The position numbers were made by a program, and so were the translations under genes. Positions 16,779-26,324 of a stretch of 64,000 nt of DNA are shown here, one piece after another. This DNA is from JABWCK01 sp043822385 (GTDB taxonomy: Archaea; Micrarchaeota; Micrarchaeia; Norongarragalinales; Norongarragalinaceae), in assembly GCA_043822385.1 (NCBI GenBank), contig JBDRBT010000014.1:3259-67258 (forward strand), given 5' to 3'. Position 1 is the stretch's first letter, and every line of letters begins with the position of its first letter. The notes below the pieces were generated by a model. That model was not told the DNA's origin, did no database searches, and was given only the letters and a program-made list of their open reading frames with translations.

Positions 16779-17660
16779 GTGGGCGAACTAAAACACAAGC
16801 ATTTGGAAATAGGCTACAGCGTCAAGCAAATAAAAAACGGCGGTGGCGACGTTATTTTTAGTCACGGAAAGAATTTCGGGATTGGAGACTGGAGCGGCCA
16901 CCATGGAAATACTAACAAACTCGCACGAATGGGTAATAAAATAATAAAAAAATCATTCAGTAACAGAAGCCTAAAAAACGCCGTAACAACCGCAAACAAA
17001 AATCTATTTACTGCGTTAGAGAACTTACAAGACGCAGAAGTTTACCGGCTAGCATTAAAGGACCCTAAAATACTCGAAAACACAAACTTGTATTCAAGAC
17101 AAGTAAAGGGTATAAACACTATAGAAGAATTAAAACTAAAAACAAAACAAAAAGCAATAGCTTTAGCAAAAAAAATAAGCGGAAAAAAACCAAACGCACA
17201 GTATGACGAAAAGTCTATTACTGCTCACTTTTTTAATTTCAACCAAAAAAAAGGGTTAACCAACGTTAATGCGGGACATGAAGCGCCTATTCACCTTTAT
17301 GAGAATGCACAAGGAAAATACGACTACAAAATACTAGAAGGCGGAAAAGATTTTGCACCAGGAATACCGTTAGGAATATACAATGTTGAATATCAAGAAA
17401 AAAAACTAGCTTTCCCAAAAAATAGTATTATTTTAGCATACACGGACGGGCTCTTGGACAGACAAGTTAACGGCAGAAATACATTATTGGGGGATCAAGG
17501 AAGAAAAGCCTTGGCTGAAATAGCAATCAAAATACTAAAACAAAAAAAAGGAATAAGCATGAAAAAACTAGCTAAAAAAATTCATAACGAGATTAGGGAA
17601 AAGTACGGAAAAGCAACAGATGATGAAGCGCTCCTTGTTTTTAGAAGAAAAGCGGCTTAA
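16779..17660 (+). CDS. SpoIIE/PP2C-type serine phosphatase-like protein
   Basis: About 293 residues from the GTG at 16779. An upstream ATG at 16683 is in frame but would overlap the nuclease gene by 73 bases. The core resembles PP2C phosphatases of the SpoIIE/RsbU type: FGIGDWSGHHG in the place of the metal-binding GDVSGHG, then NVNAGHEAPIHLYE, IILAYTDGLLDRQ and DDEALLVFRR. The acidic residues needed for two metals are present. The insert of about 100 residues after the first motif is longer and more basic than usual. A regulatory phosphatase of this bacterial type is unusual in archaea. No partner switch or anti-sigma gene is nearby. Confidence 0.7.
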   Translation: MGELKHKHLEIGYSVKQIKNGGGDVIFSHGKNFGIGDWSGHHGNTNKLARMGNKIIKKSFSNRSLKNAVTTANKNLFTALENLQDAEVYRLALKDPKILENTNLYSRQVKGINTIEELKLKTKQKAIALAKKISGKKPNAQYDEKSITAHFFNFNQKKGLTNVNAGHEAPIHLYENAQGKYDYKILEGGKDFAPGIPLGIYNVEYQEKKLAFPKNSIILAYTDGLLDRQVNGRNTLLGDQGRKALAEIAIKILKQKKGISMKKLAKKIHNEIREKYGKATDDEALLVFRRKAA

Positions 17661-18214
17661 GTGAGTTGGAAGGTTTCGAAAAACTTTTTGGAAGGCGATA
17701 ACAACCGCGTGTTGCCTTGCTTCTTGGAGTCGATATAACCCAAGTCCTTCAATTCAGTAGTGTACAAATAAATTTCTCCCTTGAAGTAATGCTTCAAGTC
17801 TGACTGAAGCATTTGGCCTTTCTTACCGATTAAAGCAAGAATCTTTGTTGCCTTGCGCGACAACTCACTGCTTTTAGACAAGAACGCGACTTTATCAAGA
17901 AACACTGGTTTTACTTCCAACGCTGCTTCTCCCTCGCGCATGGATAAAGTAATTGAAGACTCGCTTGAATCGTAATCCTTCTTTAATTCACTCAACAAAG
18001 CAGGAATGAACCCTGTTTTCTCTCCTAAAACTTCAGATAATTCCTTGAAAGTCATTGGCCGGTTAGCTTGAAACAAAGCCGCTTCTAGAAGCCGTTTTGG
18101 CTCGAGTTTGGCATCAGGCTTTCGCTCTAAGGAAGAACCCTTCATTTCCGACTCGAATTCTGCTGAAGTTTCTTCCTCTTCAAGAGATTCCTGTACTTTC
18201 AAACCAATCTTCAT
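17657..18214 (-). CDS. scpB: Segregation and condensation protein B (ScpB)-like
   Basis: A winged-helix protein that works with SMC and ScpA (kleisin) in chromosome condensation. The core begins KRLLEAALFQANRPMTFKEL and has tandem winged helices ending in LKDLGYIDSKKQGNTRLLSP. About 45 acidic residues precede the core. I start at the ATG at 18214; the longer frame to 18262 adds only a hydrophobic stretch. It is convergent with the phosphatase gene, sharing the four bases TTAA. ScpA is not in this window. Confidence 0.85.
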   Translation of the reverse strand: MKIGLKVQESLEEEETSAEFESEMKGSSLERKPDAKLEPKRLLEAALFQANRPMTFKELSEVLGEKTGFIPALLSELKKDYDSSESSITLSMREGEAALEVKPVFLDKVAFLSKSSELSRKATKILALIGKKGQMLQSDLKHYFKGEIYLYTTELKDLGYIDSKKQGNTRLLSPSKKFFETFQLT

Positions 18215-18392
18215 TATAATAAAATAGGGAAAGAAAAAATTTAAACACAATGCAAGAAACAATAGTTTTTTTAAATGAGTTAAACCACTGTTTATACTAG
18301 CTGAATAACCACTAATTACTAAAAAAAGGTTGTTTAGACTAAAAGTGGCCGTGAATTCTTTAAAAAAGATGGCTGCAGAAAGGTGTTGAAAA

Positions 18393-18986
18393 ATGCAGAA
18401 TGAATCATTATTGCCTCAAGAAAAATACTTGGAAGCAGGCGTACACATTGGAACCCGCAACAAGCACGGCGGAATGAAGGAATACATTTACAAAGCAAGG
18501 CCAGATGGCTTGCACGTTATTGACTTAAAGAAACTAGATGAAAGACTTCTCGAAGCAGCTGAAAAACTAGCTTCATTCAATCCAATGAAAGTTTTTATTA
18601 TTAGTTCGAAAGAAAACGCTAAGAAACCAATAACGGTTTTCTGCGAAAAAACGGGTTTTCAGTCAATAACCGGCAGGTTTACGCCAGGCAGGTTCACTAA
18701 CCCAGCTAGGGATGATTTTTGTGAACCGGACGTAGTATTACTAGTTGACCCGAGTGTAGACAAGCAAGCTTTAAAGGAAGCTACTACAATGCGCATTTCA
18801 GTACTTAGCTTGTGCGACACTAACAACAATCCCGCTAAACTAGATTTAGTTATCCCGACAAACAACAAGGGAAGAAAAGCGTTAGCGCTAATATTCTGGT
18901 TGTTAACTAGGGAAGTATTGAAAAAACAAGGCAAGATAGCAACAAACGAAGAATACGACGTTAAAACAGAAGAATACGAGTCTTAA
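18393..18986 (+). CDS. rps2: 30S ribosomal protein S2
   Basis: A structural protein of the small subunit on the solvent side. Signatures are YLEAGVHIGTRNKHGGMKEY, the central TGRFTPGRFTNPARDDFCEP (typical archaeal S2) and PDVVLLVDPSVDKQALKEA. The 197 residues fit the archaeal family. It is preceded by AAAGGTG before the ATG. In many archaea it neighbours enolase and RpoK, but here it stands alone, with the unknown gene at 18990 converging on it. Confidence 0.97.
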   Translation: MQNESLLPQEKYLEAGVHIGTRNKHGGMKEYIYKARPDGLHVIDLKKLDERLLEAAEKLASFNPMKVFIISSKENAKKPITVFCEKTGFQSITGRFTPGRFTNPARDDFCEPDVVLLVDPSVDKQALKEATTMRISVLSLCDTNNNPAKLDLVIPTNNKGRKALALIFWLLTREVLKKQGKIATNEEYDVKTEEYES

Positions 18987-18989
18987 GAC

Positions 18990-19262
18990 TCACTTTTCCC
19001 TAATTATTATTTTAGTGTTACTAGCAGCGTTAGCAAAAGACGTTTCAAAACTAGTTCCGTACTTCCTATTGAATTGTTGAGTTGACTCGAAACAAAGCTT
19101 TTTAGCGTGCTCGTGAAACAAAGGGTGATTAGAATCAAAACTAAGCAAAGTAGAATCACTAACTCCTTTTTGGTTAACAGGATTTAAAACGAAAGGCAAG
19201 CTCTTATTGAAGGAAGTGCCCTTAACTCCTTCAATTATTTTTGAACCAAGTAATTCGCGCAT
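18990..19262 (-). CDS. Small protein of unknown function
   Basis: A 90-residue soluble protein, no recognisable motif, no membrane segment. Short blocks such as HPLFHEHAKKLCFESTQQFN suggest an amphipathic helix in the middle. The ATG lies 20 bases from the stop of GGPP synthase, on the same strand, so it may be the last gene of that transcript. Function not inferred. Confidence 0.55.
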   Translation of the reverse strand: MRELLGSKIIEGVKGTSFNKSLPFVLNPVNQKGVSDSTLLSFDSNHPLFHEHAKKLCFESTQQFNRKYGTSFETSFANAASNTKIIIREK

Positions 19263-19281
19263 TTCTTCAAACCAAGATTAC

Positions 19282-20328
19282 TCAATACGTTCTAGTAATT
19301 AAATAATCAGTAAGTGCTTTTAATTTTTGCGTTCCACTTCCTTCAGACAAAGTTTTTTCTACTTTCTCCCAAGTTTTCGTTGCTAGTTCTATAGCTTTCT
19401 TTTTAGCGTATTCAATTGAACCCGCGTCACTAATTATTTTTATTGCTTCCTCGATTAACACTTGATCTTTAGTGTGCAAATCAAGTATTTCACGCAAGCG
19501 CTTTGCTTTCGCGCTATGCTTCAAAGCATGAATAGTCATTAAAGTGCGTTTGCCTTCAGAAATGTCGCCGCCTATTTCCTTTCCATACTCAACATCAGCA
19601 ATTAAATTCAAAATATCATCCTGAATTTGAAACGCGATACCCAAGCTTTCCCCGTACTCGCCTAGTACTTTAATTGTTTCTTCTCCAGCGCCAGCTAAAA
19701 CAGCACTGAGTTTGCAAGCCATTCTACTCAAACAACCGGTTTTGAATGAAACCATTTGCAAGTATTCTTCCTCGCTTACTTCCTCCTTCAAACCCTTGTG
19801 CCAGTAAATATCCGTAGCTTGCCCTATTGACACGTTAATCATTTCAGTCAAGTAAACCTCGTAAAGCCTGGACTTCAAATTACTAGGTAAATCACTCTTC
19901 ATTATAGTGTTTAAGGGAATGAAATAAATCGCATTTCCAGCATTAACCGCAATATCCAACCCGTACAACAAGTGAATGCATTTTTTTCCTCTTCTTTCAA
20001 GAGAATCATCCTCAATATCGTCTACAAGAAGTGTTCCGTTGTGAACTAGTTCTACTATTGCAGTGAAATCAAGTATTTCCTTGTAGTTTTTTCCTAATGC
20101 TTCGTAAACCATTAGCATTAACGCTGGCCTCCAGCGTTTTCCGCCGCGGTCAAGCAATTCCCAAACAGGTTCGTTTACGCCCCCATTTACTGCCTGCAAG
20201 TCTACTTTGTAATTAATTTGGCCAACCGTTCTAGCAATAGCATCTTTATCGTATTTTTTAGGCAAGACTTTAAGCATTGCTTGCTCTATTTCAGGAACAT
20301 ACTTCTTGATTTCTAGTTTAATATCCAC
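19282..20328 (-). CDS. idsA: Geranylgeranyl diphosphate synthase-type prenyltransferase
   Basis: Condenses isopentenyl diphosphate with allylic diphosphates to make the C20 (or C15/C20) chain of archaeal lipids. The 348-residue protein has the first aspartate-rich motif DDIEDDSLERRG (residues 103 onward), the RGGKRWRPALML substrate motif and the second aspartate-rich motif FQIQDDILNL. The product length cannot be read safely. It opens the isoprenoid island that continues to 39550. A membrane protein gene is divergent from it. Confidence 0.93.
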   Translation of the reverse strand: MDIKLEIKKYVPEIEQAMLKVLPKKYDKDAIARTVGQINYKVDLQAVNGGVNEPVWELLDRGGKRWRPALMLMVYEALGKNYKEILDFTAIVELVHNGTLLVDDIEDDSLERRGKKCIHLLYGLDIAVNAGNAIYFIPLNTIMKSDLPSNLKSRLYEVYLTEMINVSIGQATDIYWHKGLKEEVSEEEYLQMVSFKTGCLSRMACKLSAVLAGAGEETIKVLGEYGESLGIAFQIQDDILNLIADVEYGKEIGGDISEGKRTLMTIHALKHSAKAKRLREILDLHTKDQVLIEEAIKIISDAGSIEYAKKKAIELATKTWEKVEKTLSEGSGTQKLKALTDYLITRTY

Positions 20329-20412
20329 GCTTGCTTCCCCCTAATAAATTCCACCCACAACAATTTATTAACTACACTTGAGTTGAGTAATTATAAAAAA
20401 AGATGATTGAAA

Positions 20413-21291
20413 ATGGATTTTGTTAAAGCACTCACTGAAACACTCAGGTACTCAGTAATTTGGTTGAAAAAACCTTTTCCAACTGCGTATTACACTGCAG
20501 TAGCAGCAGTTCTAGTAGGCATAACCGTAATTGGAATAGGCGTAGTATTGTTTTTCGCTAGCATTCTAGCTAATATTTACGCTGGAGCTCCGACGCAAAT
20601 AGCTGTTGAAACAGCTAAAGCCATTAGCTTGGGTTCACTTGGGTTAATTGCTTTCCTAGTTTTTTCTTTCATAGGCGGAATTCTTCTTTCAGCAGCTAAC
20701 GTGTTTATTTACTCTGATGCTTTAGCAAGGCAAAAAATAAAAGTGCGCCCAATGAATTGGCGGGATTTCGTGAAATTCTTTTTCCTGCAAATATACGTTT
20801 CAATAGCCGCATTGTTTTCGTTATACTGGCCTTATCCTTTGTTTGCAGTACTCGGGTTGGGCTTATTGACGTACATTACGTGGATTAGCGTTCAGTGGAT
20901 AGCGGTAGTGCCGGGATTCTTACTGGTTTTAAGCGTGTTGTTTTACTTCGCTAACATAGTATACCAATCAATGAGGCTAGTGTTCACGCCTTTTTACTTT
21001 ATTACTGAAACAAACAGCATTACTAACGCAGCTTCAAAATCCTTAGACTTAACTAAAGGAAAAACAATCAAAATATTCGGCTTGATTTTCTTAAGCAGTT
21101 TAATAATTACTACCTTGATTCAAGTGGGAATTGAAGTAATCAAGTACCCGCTTGGTTTCTTAATACTCGTATTCCCGCCAGCAGCATTACTAGCATTATT
21201 ACTTTTGGCTGCAATAGCGCTAGTAACTATATTCGCAGTTGGTTTTGCGTTAAGTAAAACGTTTTACTTGTTTAATAAAAAACTAGTTTAA
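20413..21291 (+). CDS. Polytopic membrane protein, unknown function
   Basis: About 292 residues with six predicted membrane helices and short loops. A conserved-looking motif follows the fourth helix: FYFITETNSITNAASKSLDL, reminiscent of the DUF4013/DUF975-type glycine- and serine-rich membrane proteins. It starts at the ATG at 20413 (a TTG at 20407 is also in frame). Its end overlaps the DUF35 gene by 4 bases in convergent orientation. No function is inferred. Position beside GGPP synthase may be chance. Confidence 0.6.
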   Translation: MDFVKALTETLRYSVIWLKKPFPTAYYTAVAAVLVGITVIGIGVVLFFASILANIYAGAPTQIAVETAKAISLGSLGLIAFLVFSFIGGILLSAANVFIYSDALARQKIKVRPMNWRDFVKFFFLQIYVSIAALFSLYWPYPLFAVLGLGLLTYITWISVQWIAVVPGFLLVLSVLFYFANIVYQSMRLVFTPFYFITETNSITNAASKSLDLTKGKTIKIFGLIFLSSLIITTLIQVGIEVIKYPLGFLILVFPPAALLALLLLAAIALVTIFAVGFALSKTFYLFNKKLV

Positions 21292-21686
21292 ACTACTTTG
21301 AATTTGAAGCCGTAAGCAATAATACCTTCGTCACCGTCTTCAAATATTTTCCTGAAAACCATTTTAACTCTAGCGTCAATAAGCACTTTTTCGTCAGGCG
21401 TTTCAACTATTTGACTCAAAATTCGCACGCCGTTAGTTAACTCTATTATCGCTATGTAGTAAGGCGTTTCGTGCTGGAAACCAGAAGGCGCAGCGAAAAC
21501 TCTAGTGAAGGAATAAATTTTTCCTTCGCGAGGCATTTGTTTTTTTATTAGCTTTCCTTTACTCCTGCAAACAGGGCAAATAGTTCTTTGCGGAAAGAAG
21601 TCGCCCTTGCAATTCACGCAGTGAGTGCCTACTAGTGAATACCGTTCCGGAATTTTCCTCCAAATTAATGGCAACGCGTTCCTCAT
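21288..21686 (-). CDS. DUF35 OB-fold zinc protein, HMG-CoA synthase partner
   Basis: A 132-residue Zn-rubredoxin plus OB-fold protein. The N-terminus has the basic helix IPERYSLVGTHCVNCKGDFF and the second pair CPVCRSKGK, so four cysteines bind zinc. The C-terminal OB-fold carries YSFTRVFAAPSGFQHETPYY. In methanogens the DUF35 protein bridges acetoacetyl-CoA thiolase and HMG-CoA synthase in one complex that channels the intermediate. Here the three genes lie in the order synthase, thiolase, DUF35, with 1- and 4-base overlaps, supporting the same complex. Confidence 0.92.
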   Translation of the reverse strand: MRNALPLIWRKIPERYSLVGTHCVNCKGDFFPQRTICPVCRSKGKLIKKQMPREGKIYSFTRVFAAPSGFQHETPYYIAIIELTNGVRILSQIVETPDEKVLIDARVKMVFRKIFEDGDEGIIAYGFKFKVV

Positions 21687-22849
21687 TCACCTAACCTCTT
21701 GTAAACATGAATAACTGCGGTAGCACCACTACCGCCAACATTATGACTCAACGCATACTTTGCGTCATCAACTTGCCTCTCGCCGCATTTTCCTTGCAGT
21801 TGCCACAAGCACTCTACTGCTTGTTTCACGCCAGTAGCACCAACAGGGTGACCGCAAGCCTTCAAGCCACCGGAAGTATTTACTGAAATAGTTGAATTCA
21901 ATTGAGTCTCACCGTCTTCAACAGCCTTTCCACCGAATCCTTTTTCAAAGAAACCCAAGTCTTCGATAGCCATTATTTCAGCAATAGTAAAACAATCATG
22001 AACTTCAGCTAAATTAATGTCTTTAATCTTAATGCGAGCTTGCTCGAAAGCTTGTTTCGCAGCTACTTTAGTTGCATTAATGCTAGTTAAACTCTTTCTG
22101 TTAGCTAAAGCAAGAGTATCACTCGCTTGGCTTGAAGCAATTATTTCAACTGGAATCTCGCAATAATTTTTCGCTACATCACTGGAAGCTAGAATTAAGA
22201 CCGCAGCACCGTCACTAATCGGTGAGCAATCAAATAATTTCAAGGGCGAAGCTACTTGAGGTGAATTCATTGCAATTTCTAAAGAAATCGCTTTCCTGAA
22301 TTGAGCGTACTCGTTGTGAACAGCATTAGCATGATTTTTTACAGCGCATAAAGCCATTTGTTCTTCGGTAGTACCGTACTCTTGCATGTGTCGTTTAGCC
22401 ATTAATGCGTATAAAGCAGGAAACGTTGCTCCATTAAATAATTCCCACTCTTGGTCTCCAGCTCCACCTAATGCTAAAGAAGCTTCTTCAGCACTAACTT
22501 CAGTCATTTTTTCTACTCCACCAACAGCAACCACGTCGTACATTCCTGAAGCAACAGCTTGGTAACCCTGGCGTAAAGCAACTCCACCTGAAGCGCAAGC
22601 TGCTTCACAACGCGTTGAAGGCAAGGGATTCAAACCCAACTGGTCTGCAATTAAAGCACCAATATGTTCTTGACCAAGCAAACGCCCGGAAGCCATACAC
22701 CCGCCGTAAATAGCTTGCAATTGTTTTCCTTCAACTCGTGCTTCCTTCAATGCGCGCGCTCCAGCTTCAGCAACCATTTCCCTAAAACTAACGCTCCAGT
22801 GCTCGCCGAAGTGCGTTAATCCGCCACCAATAATAGAAACACTCCTCAT
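21683..22849 (-). CDS. Acetoacetyl-CoA thiolase (acetyl-CoA C-acetyltransferase)
   Basis: Condenses two acetyl-CoA to acetoacetyl-CoA, the first step of the mevalonate pathway. The 388-residue thiolase has the nucleophile Cys85 in CEAACASGGVAL, HDCFTIAEIMA, and the C-terminal catalytic NTSGGLKACGHPVGATG. It is of the archaeal SCP2-like type. The gene overlaps HMG-CoA synthase upstream (1 base) and DUF35 downstream (4 bases), matching the known archaeal trio. Confidence 0.94.
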   Translation of the reverse strand: MRSVSIIGGGLTHFGEHWSVSFREMVAEAGARALKEARVEGKQLQAIYGGCMASGRLLGQEHIGALIADQLGLNPLPSTRCEAACASGGVALRQGYQAVASGMYDVVAVGGVEKMTEVSAEEASLALGGAGDQEWELFNGATFPALYALMAKRHMQEYGTTEEQMALCAVKNHANAVHNEYAQFRKAISLEIAMNSPQVASPLKLFDCSPISDGAAVLILASSDVAKNYCEIPVEIIASSQASDTLALANRKSLTSINATKVAAKQAFEQARIKIKDINLAEVHDCFTIAEIMAIEDLGFFEKGFGGKAVEDGETQLNSTISVNTSGGLKACGHPVGATGVKQAVECLWQLQGKCGERQVDDAKYALSHNVGGSGATAVIHVYKRLGE

Positions 22850-23889
22850 TACTCAACCGCCTTTAATTTCTTCATGTGTTTAATGTAAGAAGAATAATCG
22901 ATATACTCTTTGTTAGCAATTAATTCCTTAACTGAAGGAATAGTTCTTTGTTTCTCGAGTTCTTTAGTTGCTTTTAAAGCAAAAGCATCACTTCCAGCAC
23001 CAGAACCATAAGAAACCACTAGAATTTCGTCGCCAGCTTTTGCTTCATCTAACACTGCAGCCAAACCAAGCATTGAAGCACCGGAATACGTGTTCCCGAT
23101 TAAAGGAGCAAGCAAGCCAGTCATTATTTTTTCTTTCTCAATACCAACTTTTTTAGCTAAAACTAAAGGAAACTTGCCGTTCGGCTGGTGCAAAACAACG
23201 AAATCAAAATCATTAACTTTCTTCTCGATTTTATTCAAAAGACCGTTTAAAGCAGCTGAAACGTGTTTAAAGTAACCAGGCTCTGCAGTAAAACGACCAG
23301 TATGCGTTGGATAGCGAGCGTGTTGCCTCCTCCAAAAATCAGGAGTATCAGTAGTAACCGAGTAAGTAGCTTCAATATTAGCTATAATCTTGTCTTTACC
23401 AATCAAGAACGCCGCGCCGCCAGAACCAGCTGAAAATTCTAAAGCATCATTAGGCCTGCCTTGAGCAGTATCAGCACCCACAGCAAGTCCAACATCAATC
23501 ATTCCCGAATCAACCATACCCATGCAAGCTTGAATTCCGGCAGTACCTGCTTTGCAAGCAAACTCTAAGTCAGCTGCAGTTAATTCAGGGGAAGCGCCAA
23601 TAGCTTCAGCAACAATAGTGGCAGTTGGTTTTACTGCGTAAGGCTTGCTTTCGCTCCCAACGTAAATAGCTTGAATTCTTTGCGCGTCAATGTTGAAGGA
23701 ATTAATTGCGTTTAACGAGGCTTCAACTGAAATAGTAGCTGAATCCTCATCAAAAGCAGACACGGCTTTTTCTTTAATTCCTAAGCCTTTAGAAGTTTGC
23801 TCTGCATTCTTACCCCATACCCTAGCTATTTCCTCGACTTTAATCCTGAAACGCGGAATAAACGCGCCGTAACCAATAATACCAGCCAT
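22849..23889 (-). CDS. hmgB: Hydroxymethylglutaryl-CoA synthase
   Basis: Condenses acetoacetyl-CoA with acetyl-CoA to HMG-CoA. The 346-residue protein is the short archaeal form. It has the acylated Cys112 in LEFACKAGTAGIQAC, VVLHQPNGKFP carrying the catalytic His, and NTYSGASMLGLAAV. It leads the three-gene unit with the thiolase and DUF35. Confidence 0.95.
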   Translation of the reverse strand: MAGIIGYGAFIPRFRIKVEEIARVWGKNAEQTSKGLGIKEKAVSAFDEDSATISVEASLNAINSFNIDAQRIQAIYVGSESKPYAVKPTATIVAEAIGASPELTAADLEFACKAGTAGIQACMGMVDSGMIDVGLAVGADTAQGRPNDALEFSAGSGGAAFLIGKDKIIANIEATYSVTTDTPDFWRRQHARYPTHTGRFTAEPGYFKHVSAALNGLLNKIEKKVNDFDFVVLHQPNGKFPLVLAKKVGIEKEKIMTGLLAPLIGNTYSGASMLGLAAVLDEAKAGDEILVVSYGSGAGSDAFALKATKELEKQRTIPSVKELIANKEYIDYSSYIKHMKKLKAVE

Positions 23890-23974
23890 AAAAATAACCC
23901 TTTAAAAAAACGAACTTAACTAACACTACCAACAATCGTTAAAAAACTTAACTAACATCGTTGTTTGACGGACG

Positions 23975-24916
23975 TTACAATCGCGCGGAGAGTTTTTCAA
24001 TCATGTCTTTAGTCATTGACTGCAAGTCGTAGTCAGGCTTCCAACCCCATTCTTCTCGAGCAGCGCGGTCGTCAATAGAACTCGGCCACGAGTCAGCTAT
24101 TGCTTGCCTGAAGTCAGGCTCGAAAGAAACTTTGAATTCCGGAATTTCTTTCTGAATAGCAGCAGTTATCTCAGTAGGAGAAAAACTCATTGCAGCTAAA
24201 TTAAAGTCAGTCCTGTGTTTTAGTTTAGAAGAATCAGCTTCAGCTAAATCAATAATAGCCTTCAACGCATCAGGCATGTACATCATTGGCAACGTTGAAT
24301 CTGAACGCAAAAAACACTTGTACGGCTCTTTTTTTACGGCGTAATAATAAATTTCTACAGCGTAATCCGTAGTACCGCCGCCTGGAGGCGCAACGTTACT
24401 AATAATACCTGGAAAACGCACTCCACGCACGTCAACACCGAATTTCTTGTAATAGTAATTACCGAGTAATTCGCCGTGCACTTTAGAAATACCGTACATA
24501 GTGCTTGGCTTGAGAATGGTTTCGTTAGGAGTATTGTTTCTCGGAGTTTCAGGACCGAATACAGCTATTGAACTCGGAACCATTAATCTCTCTAATTTTT
24601 TTTCGCGAGCAACTTCGAGAACGTTGTAAAGAGAAGTGTTATTCACGAAGTAAGCTAACTGCGGGTTTTTTTCTCCAACAGCAGACAAAATAGACGCTAA
24701 ATGGTAAATAGTGTCAACCCCGTTTTCAGCAACGGATTTTTCAATTAATTCTTTTTTAGTAGTATCGATTACTTCACACGGTCCTGCAGCACTCCACTCG
24801 TTACTCACTTGCAAGCCTGAAGCAATCACGTTTTCCTTGCCGTACTTTTTTCGTAATTCGGGAACTAATTCAGAACCAATTTGACCAAAAGCGCCAGTAA
24901 CTAAAATTTTCTTCAC
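23975..24916 (-). CDS. NAD-dependent L-threonine 3-dehydrogenase, short-chain (epimerase-like) type
   Basis: A 313-residue extended short-chain dehydrogenase. It has the Rossmann glycines VTGAFGQIGSELVPEL, the catalytic Ser and YGISKVHGELL (Tyr-x3-Lys), and KPSTMYGISK, VRFPGIIS and GGGTTDYAVEIYY, which are typical of UDP-galactose-epimerase-like threonine dehydrogenases. It oxidises threonine to 2-amino-3-ketobutyrate. The divergent neighbour at 25056 is the ligase for the next step, which supports this over a sugar epimerase. I use the GTG at 24916, spaced about 10 bases after GGGGTG; a TTG at 24934 is the longest option. Confidence 0.85.
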   Translation of the reverse strand: MKKILVTGAFGQIGSELVPELRKKYGKENVIASGLQVSNEWSAAGPCEVIDTTKKELIEKSVAENGVDTIYHLASILSAVGEKNPQLAYFVNNTSLYNVLEVAREKKLERLMVPSSIAVFGPETPRNNTPNETILKPSTMYGISKVHGELLGNYYYKKFGVDVRGVRFPGIISNVAPPGGGTTDYAVEIYYYAVKKEPYKCFLRSDSTLPMMYMPDALKAIIDLAEADSSKLKHRTDFNLAAMSFSPTEITAAIQKEIPEFKVSFEPDFRQAIADSWPSSIDDRAAREEWGWKPDYDLQSMTKDMIEKLSARL

Positions 24917-25055
24917 TTGCAAAATGCACCCCAAGAATTTCTTAACGCATAATTCGAATAATTAAGGATAAAAAACCAATTCCATTCGCCGATTGTCGTT
25001 GTTAGTGCGTTTAATAAATTTTTGAAACACAAATACAAAGCAAGGTGATTTTATT

Positions 25056-26246
25056 TTGAGAAACTCCGCGTCTTTCCTTAAAGAAGAATACGATTCACTA
25101 GTAGCACAAAGCTTGGATTGGAAAATAAAAAAACTCCAAGGCGCGTCTCAACCTCACTCTATAGTTGACGGAAAAAACGTGTTAATGCTTTGTTCAAATA
25201 ATTACTTGAATTTATCTAACCACCCTAAATTAAAGGAAGCTGCAATCAAGGCAGTTGAAACTCACGGTGCAGGAAGCGGGAGTGTTCGAGCAATAGCTGG
25301 AACAATGGACTTGCACTTGCAACTAGAAAAAAAAATAGCTGAATTCAAGCACGTTGAAGCCGCTCTTTATTATCAAACTGGTTTCGCAGCTAACGCAGGA
25401 TTAATTCCGCAACTAATTGGTAAAGAAGACTTAGTAATAAGCGATTCATTGAATCACGGCTCTATTATTGACGGAGTACGGTTAACGAAGGCAGAGAGAG
25501 CGATTTACCAGCACTTGGACGTAGCTGATTTAGAAAGAGTTTTGAATGAGGCAGAAAAAAAACCAACTCCACCGCGAAGAATACTAATTATTACTGACGG
25601 AGTATTCTCAATGGATGGCGACATCGCGCCCTTAGACAAGATTACTGCGTTAGCTGAAGAACACGGAGCAATGGTTTACGTTGATGACGCGCACGGCGAC
25701 GGCGTTTTAGGAGAAAAAGGCCGCGGAATAGTTAACCACTTTCGTTTGGAAGGTAGAGTGCACGTGGAAATGGGTACTTTCTCTAAAGCGTTCGGAGTAG
25801 TTGGAGGAAGCATTGCGGGATCAAGTGACTTAGTTAATTTCGCGTTAAACAAATCCAGAACTTGGTTGTTGAGTGGTAGCGCGCCTTCAGCAACAACCGC
25901 AGCTTGCATTGCTGCTCTAGATGTTTTAGAAACAGAACCGGAACACGTTCAAAAATTGTGGGAAAACACTCGTTACTTCAAGGAACAATTAAAGCAACTT
26001 GGTTTCGATACGGGAATTTCCGAGACGCCGATTACGCCTGTAATGGTTGGCGAGAGCGCTAAAGCCAAGGAATTAAGCAACATGTTGTTCGAACTCGGTG
26101 TTTTTGCGTTACCAATCATTTTCCCAATGGTTGCTAAAGACAAAGCACGCATTCGCACAATGATGAATGCGGGACTCTCAAAGGAAGATTTGGATTTAGC
26201 GCTTAATGCTTTCGAAAAAGCCGGAAAACAACTAGAAATAATCTAG
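25056..26246 (+). CDS. kbl: 2-amino-3-ketobutyrate CoA ligase (glycine C-acetyltransferase)
   Basis: A PLP-dependent alpha-oxoamine synthase that splits 2-amino-3-ketobutyrate with CoA into glycine and acetyl-CoA. The 396-residue protein has NYLNLSNHPKL, GAGSGSVRAIAGT, DSLNHGSIIDGVRL, YVDDAHGDGVLGEKGRG and the PLP lysine at position 244 in TFSKAFGVVGGSI, the same number as in E. coli Kbl. The start is TTG after AAGGTGA. It faces away from the threonine dehydrogenase gene. The pair degrades threonine and supplies acetyl-CoA inside the mevalonate island. A related synthase (for example serine palmitoyl-type) is less likely given the neighbour. Confidence 0.9.
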   Translation: MRNSASFLKEEYDSLVAQSLDWKIKKLQGASQPHSIVDGKNVLMLCSNNYLNLSNHPKLKEAAIKAVETHGAGSGSVRAIAGTMDLHLQLEKKIAEFKHVEAALYYQTGFAANAGLIPQLIGKEDLVISDSLNHGSIIDGVRLTKAERAIYQHLDVADLERVLNEAEKKPTPPRRILIITDGVFSMDGDIAPLDKITALAEEHGAMVYVDDAHGDGVLGEKGRGIVNHFRLEGRVHVEMGTFSKAFGVVGGSIAGSSDLVNFALNKSRTWLLSGSAPSATTAACIAALDVLETEPEHVQKLWENTRYFKEQLKQLGFDTGISETPITPVMVGESAKAKELSNMLFELGVFALPIIFPMVAKDKARIRTMMNAGLSKEDLDLALNAFEKAGKQLEII

Positions 26247-26324
26247 CTAACCACTTTAACGGATGCAACAAAAAAGATAAATAACTAGAAAAAACACTTA
26301 AATCAAAGGCAAGGAGAGAAAAAA

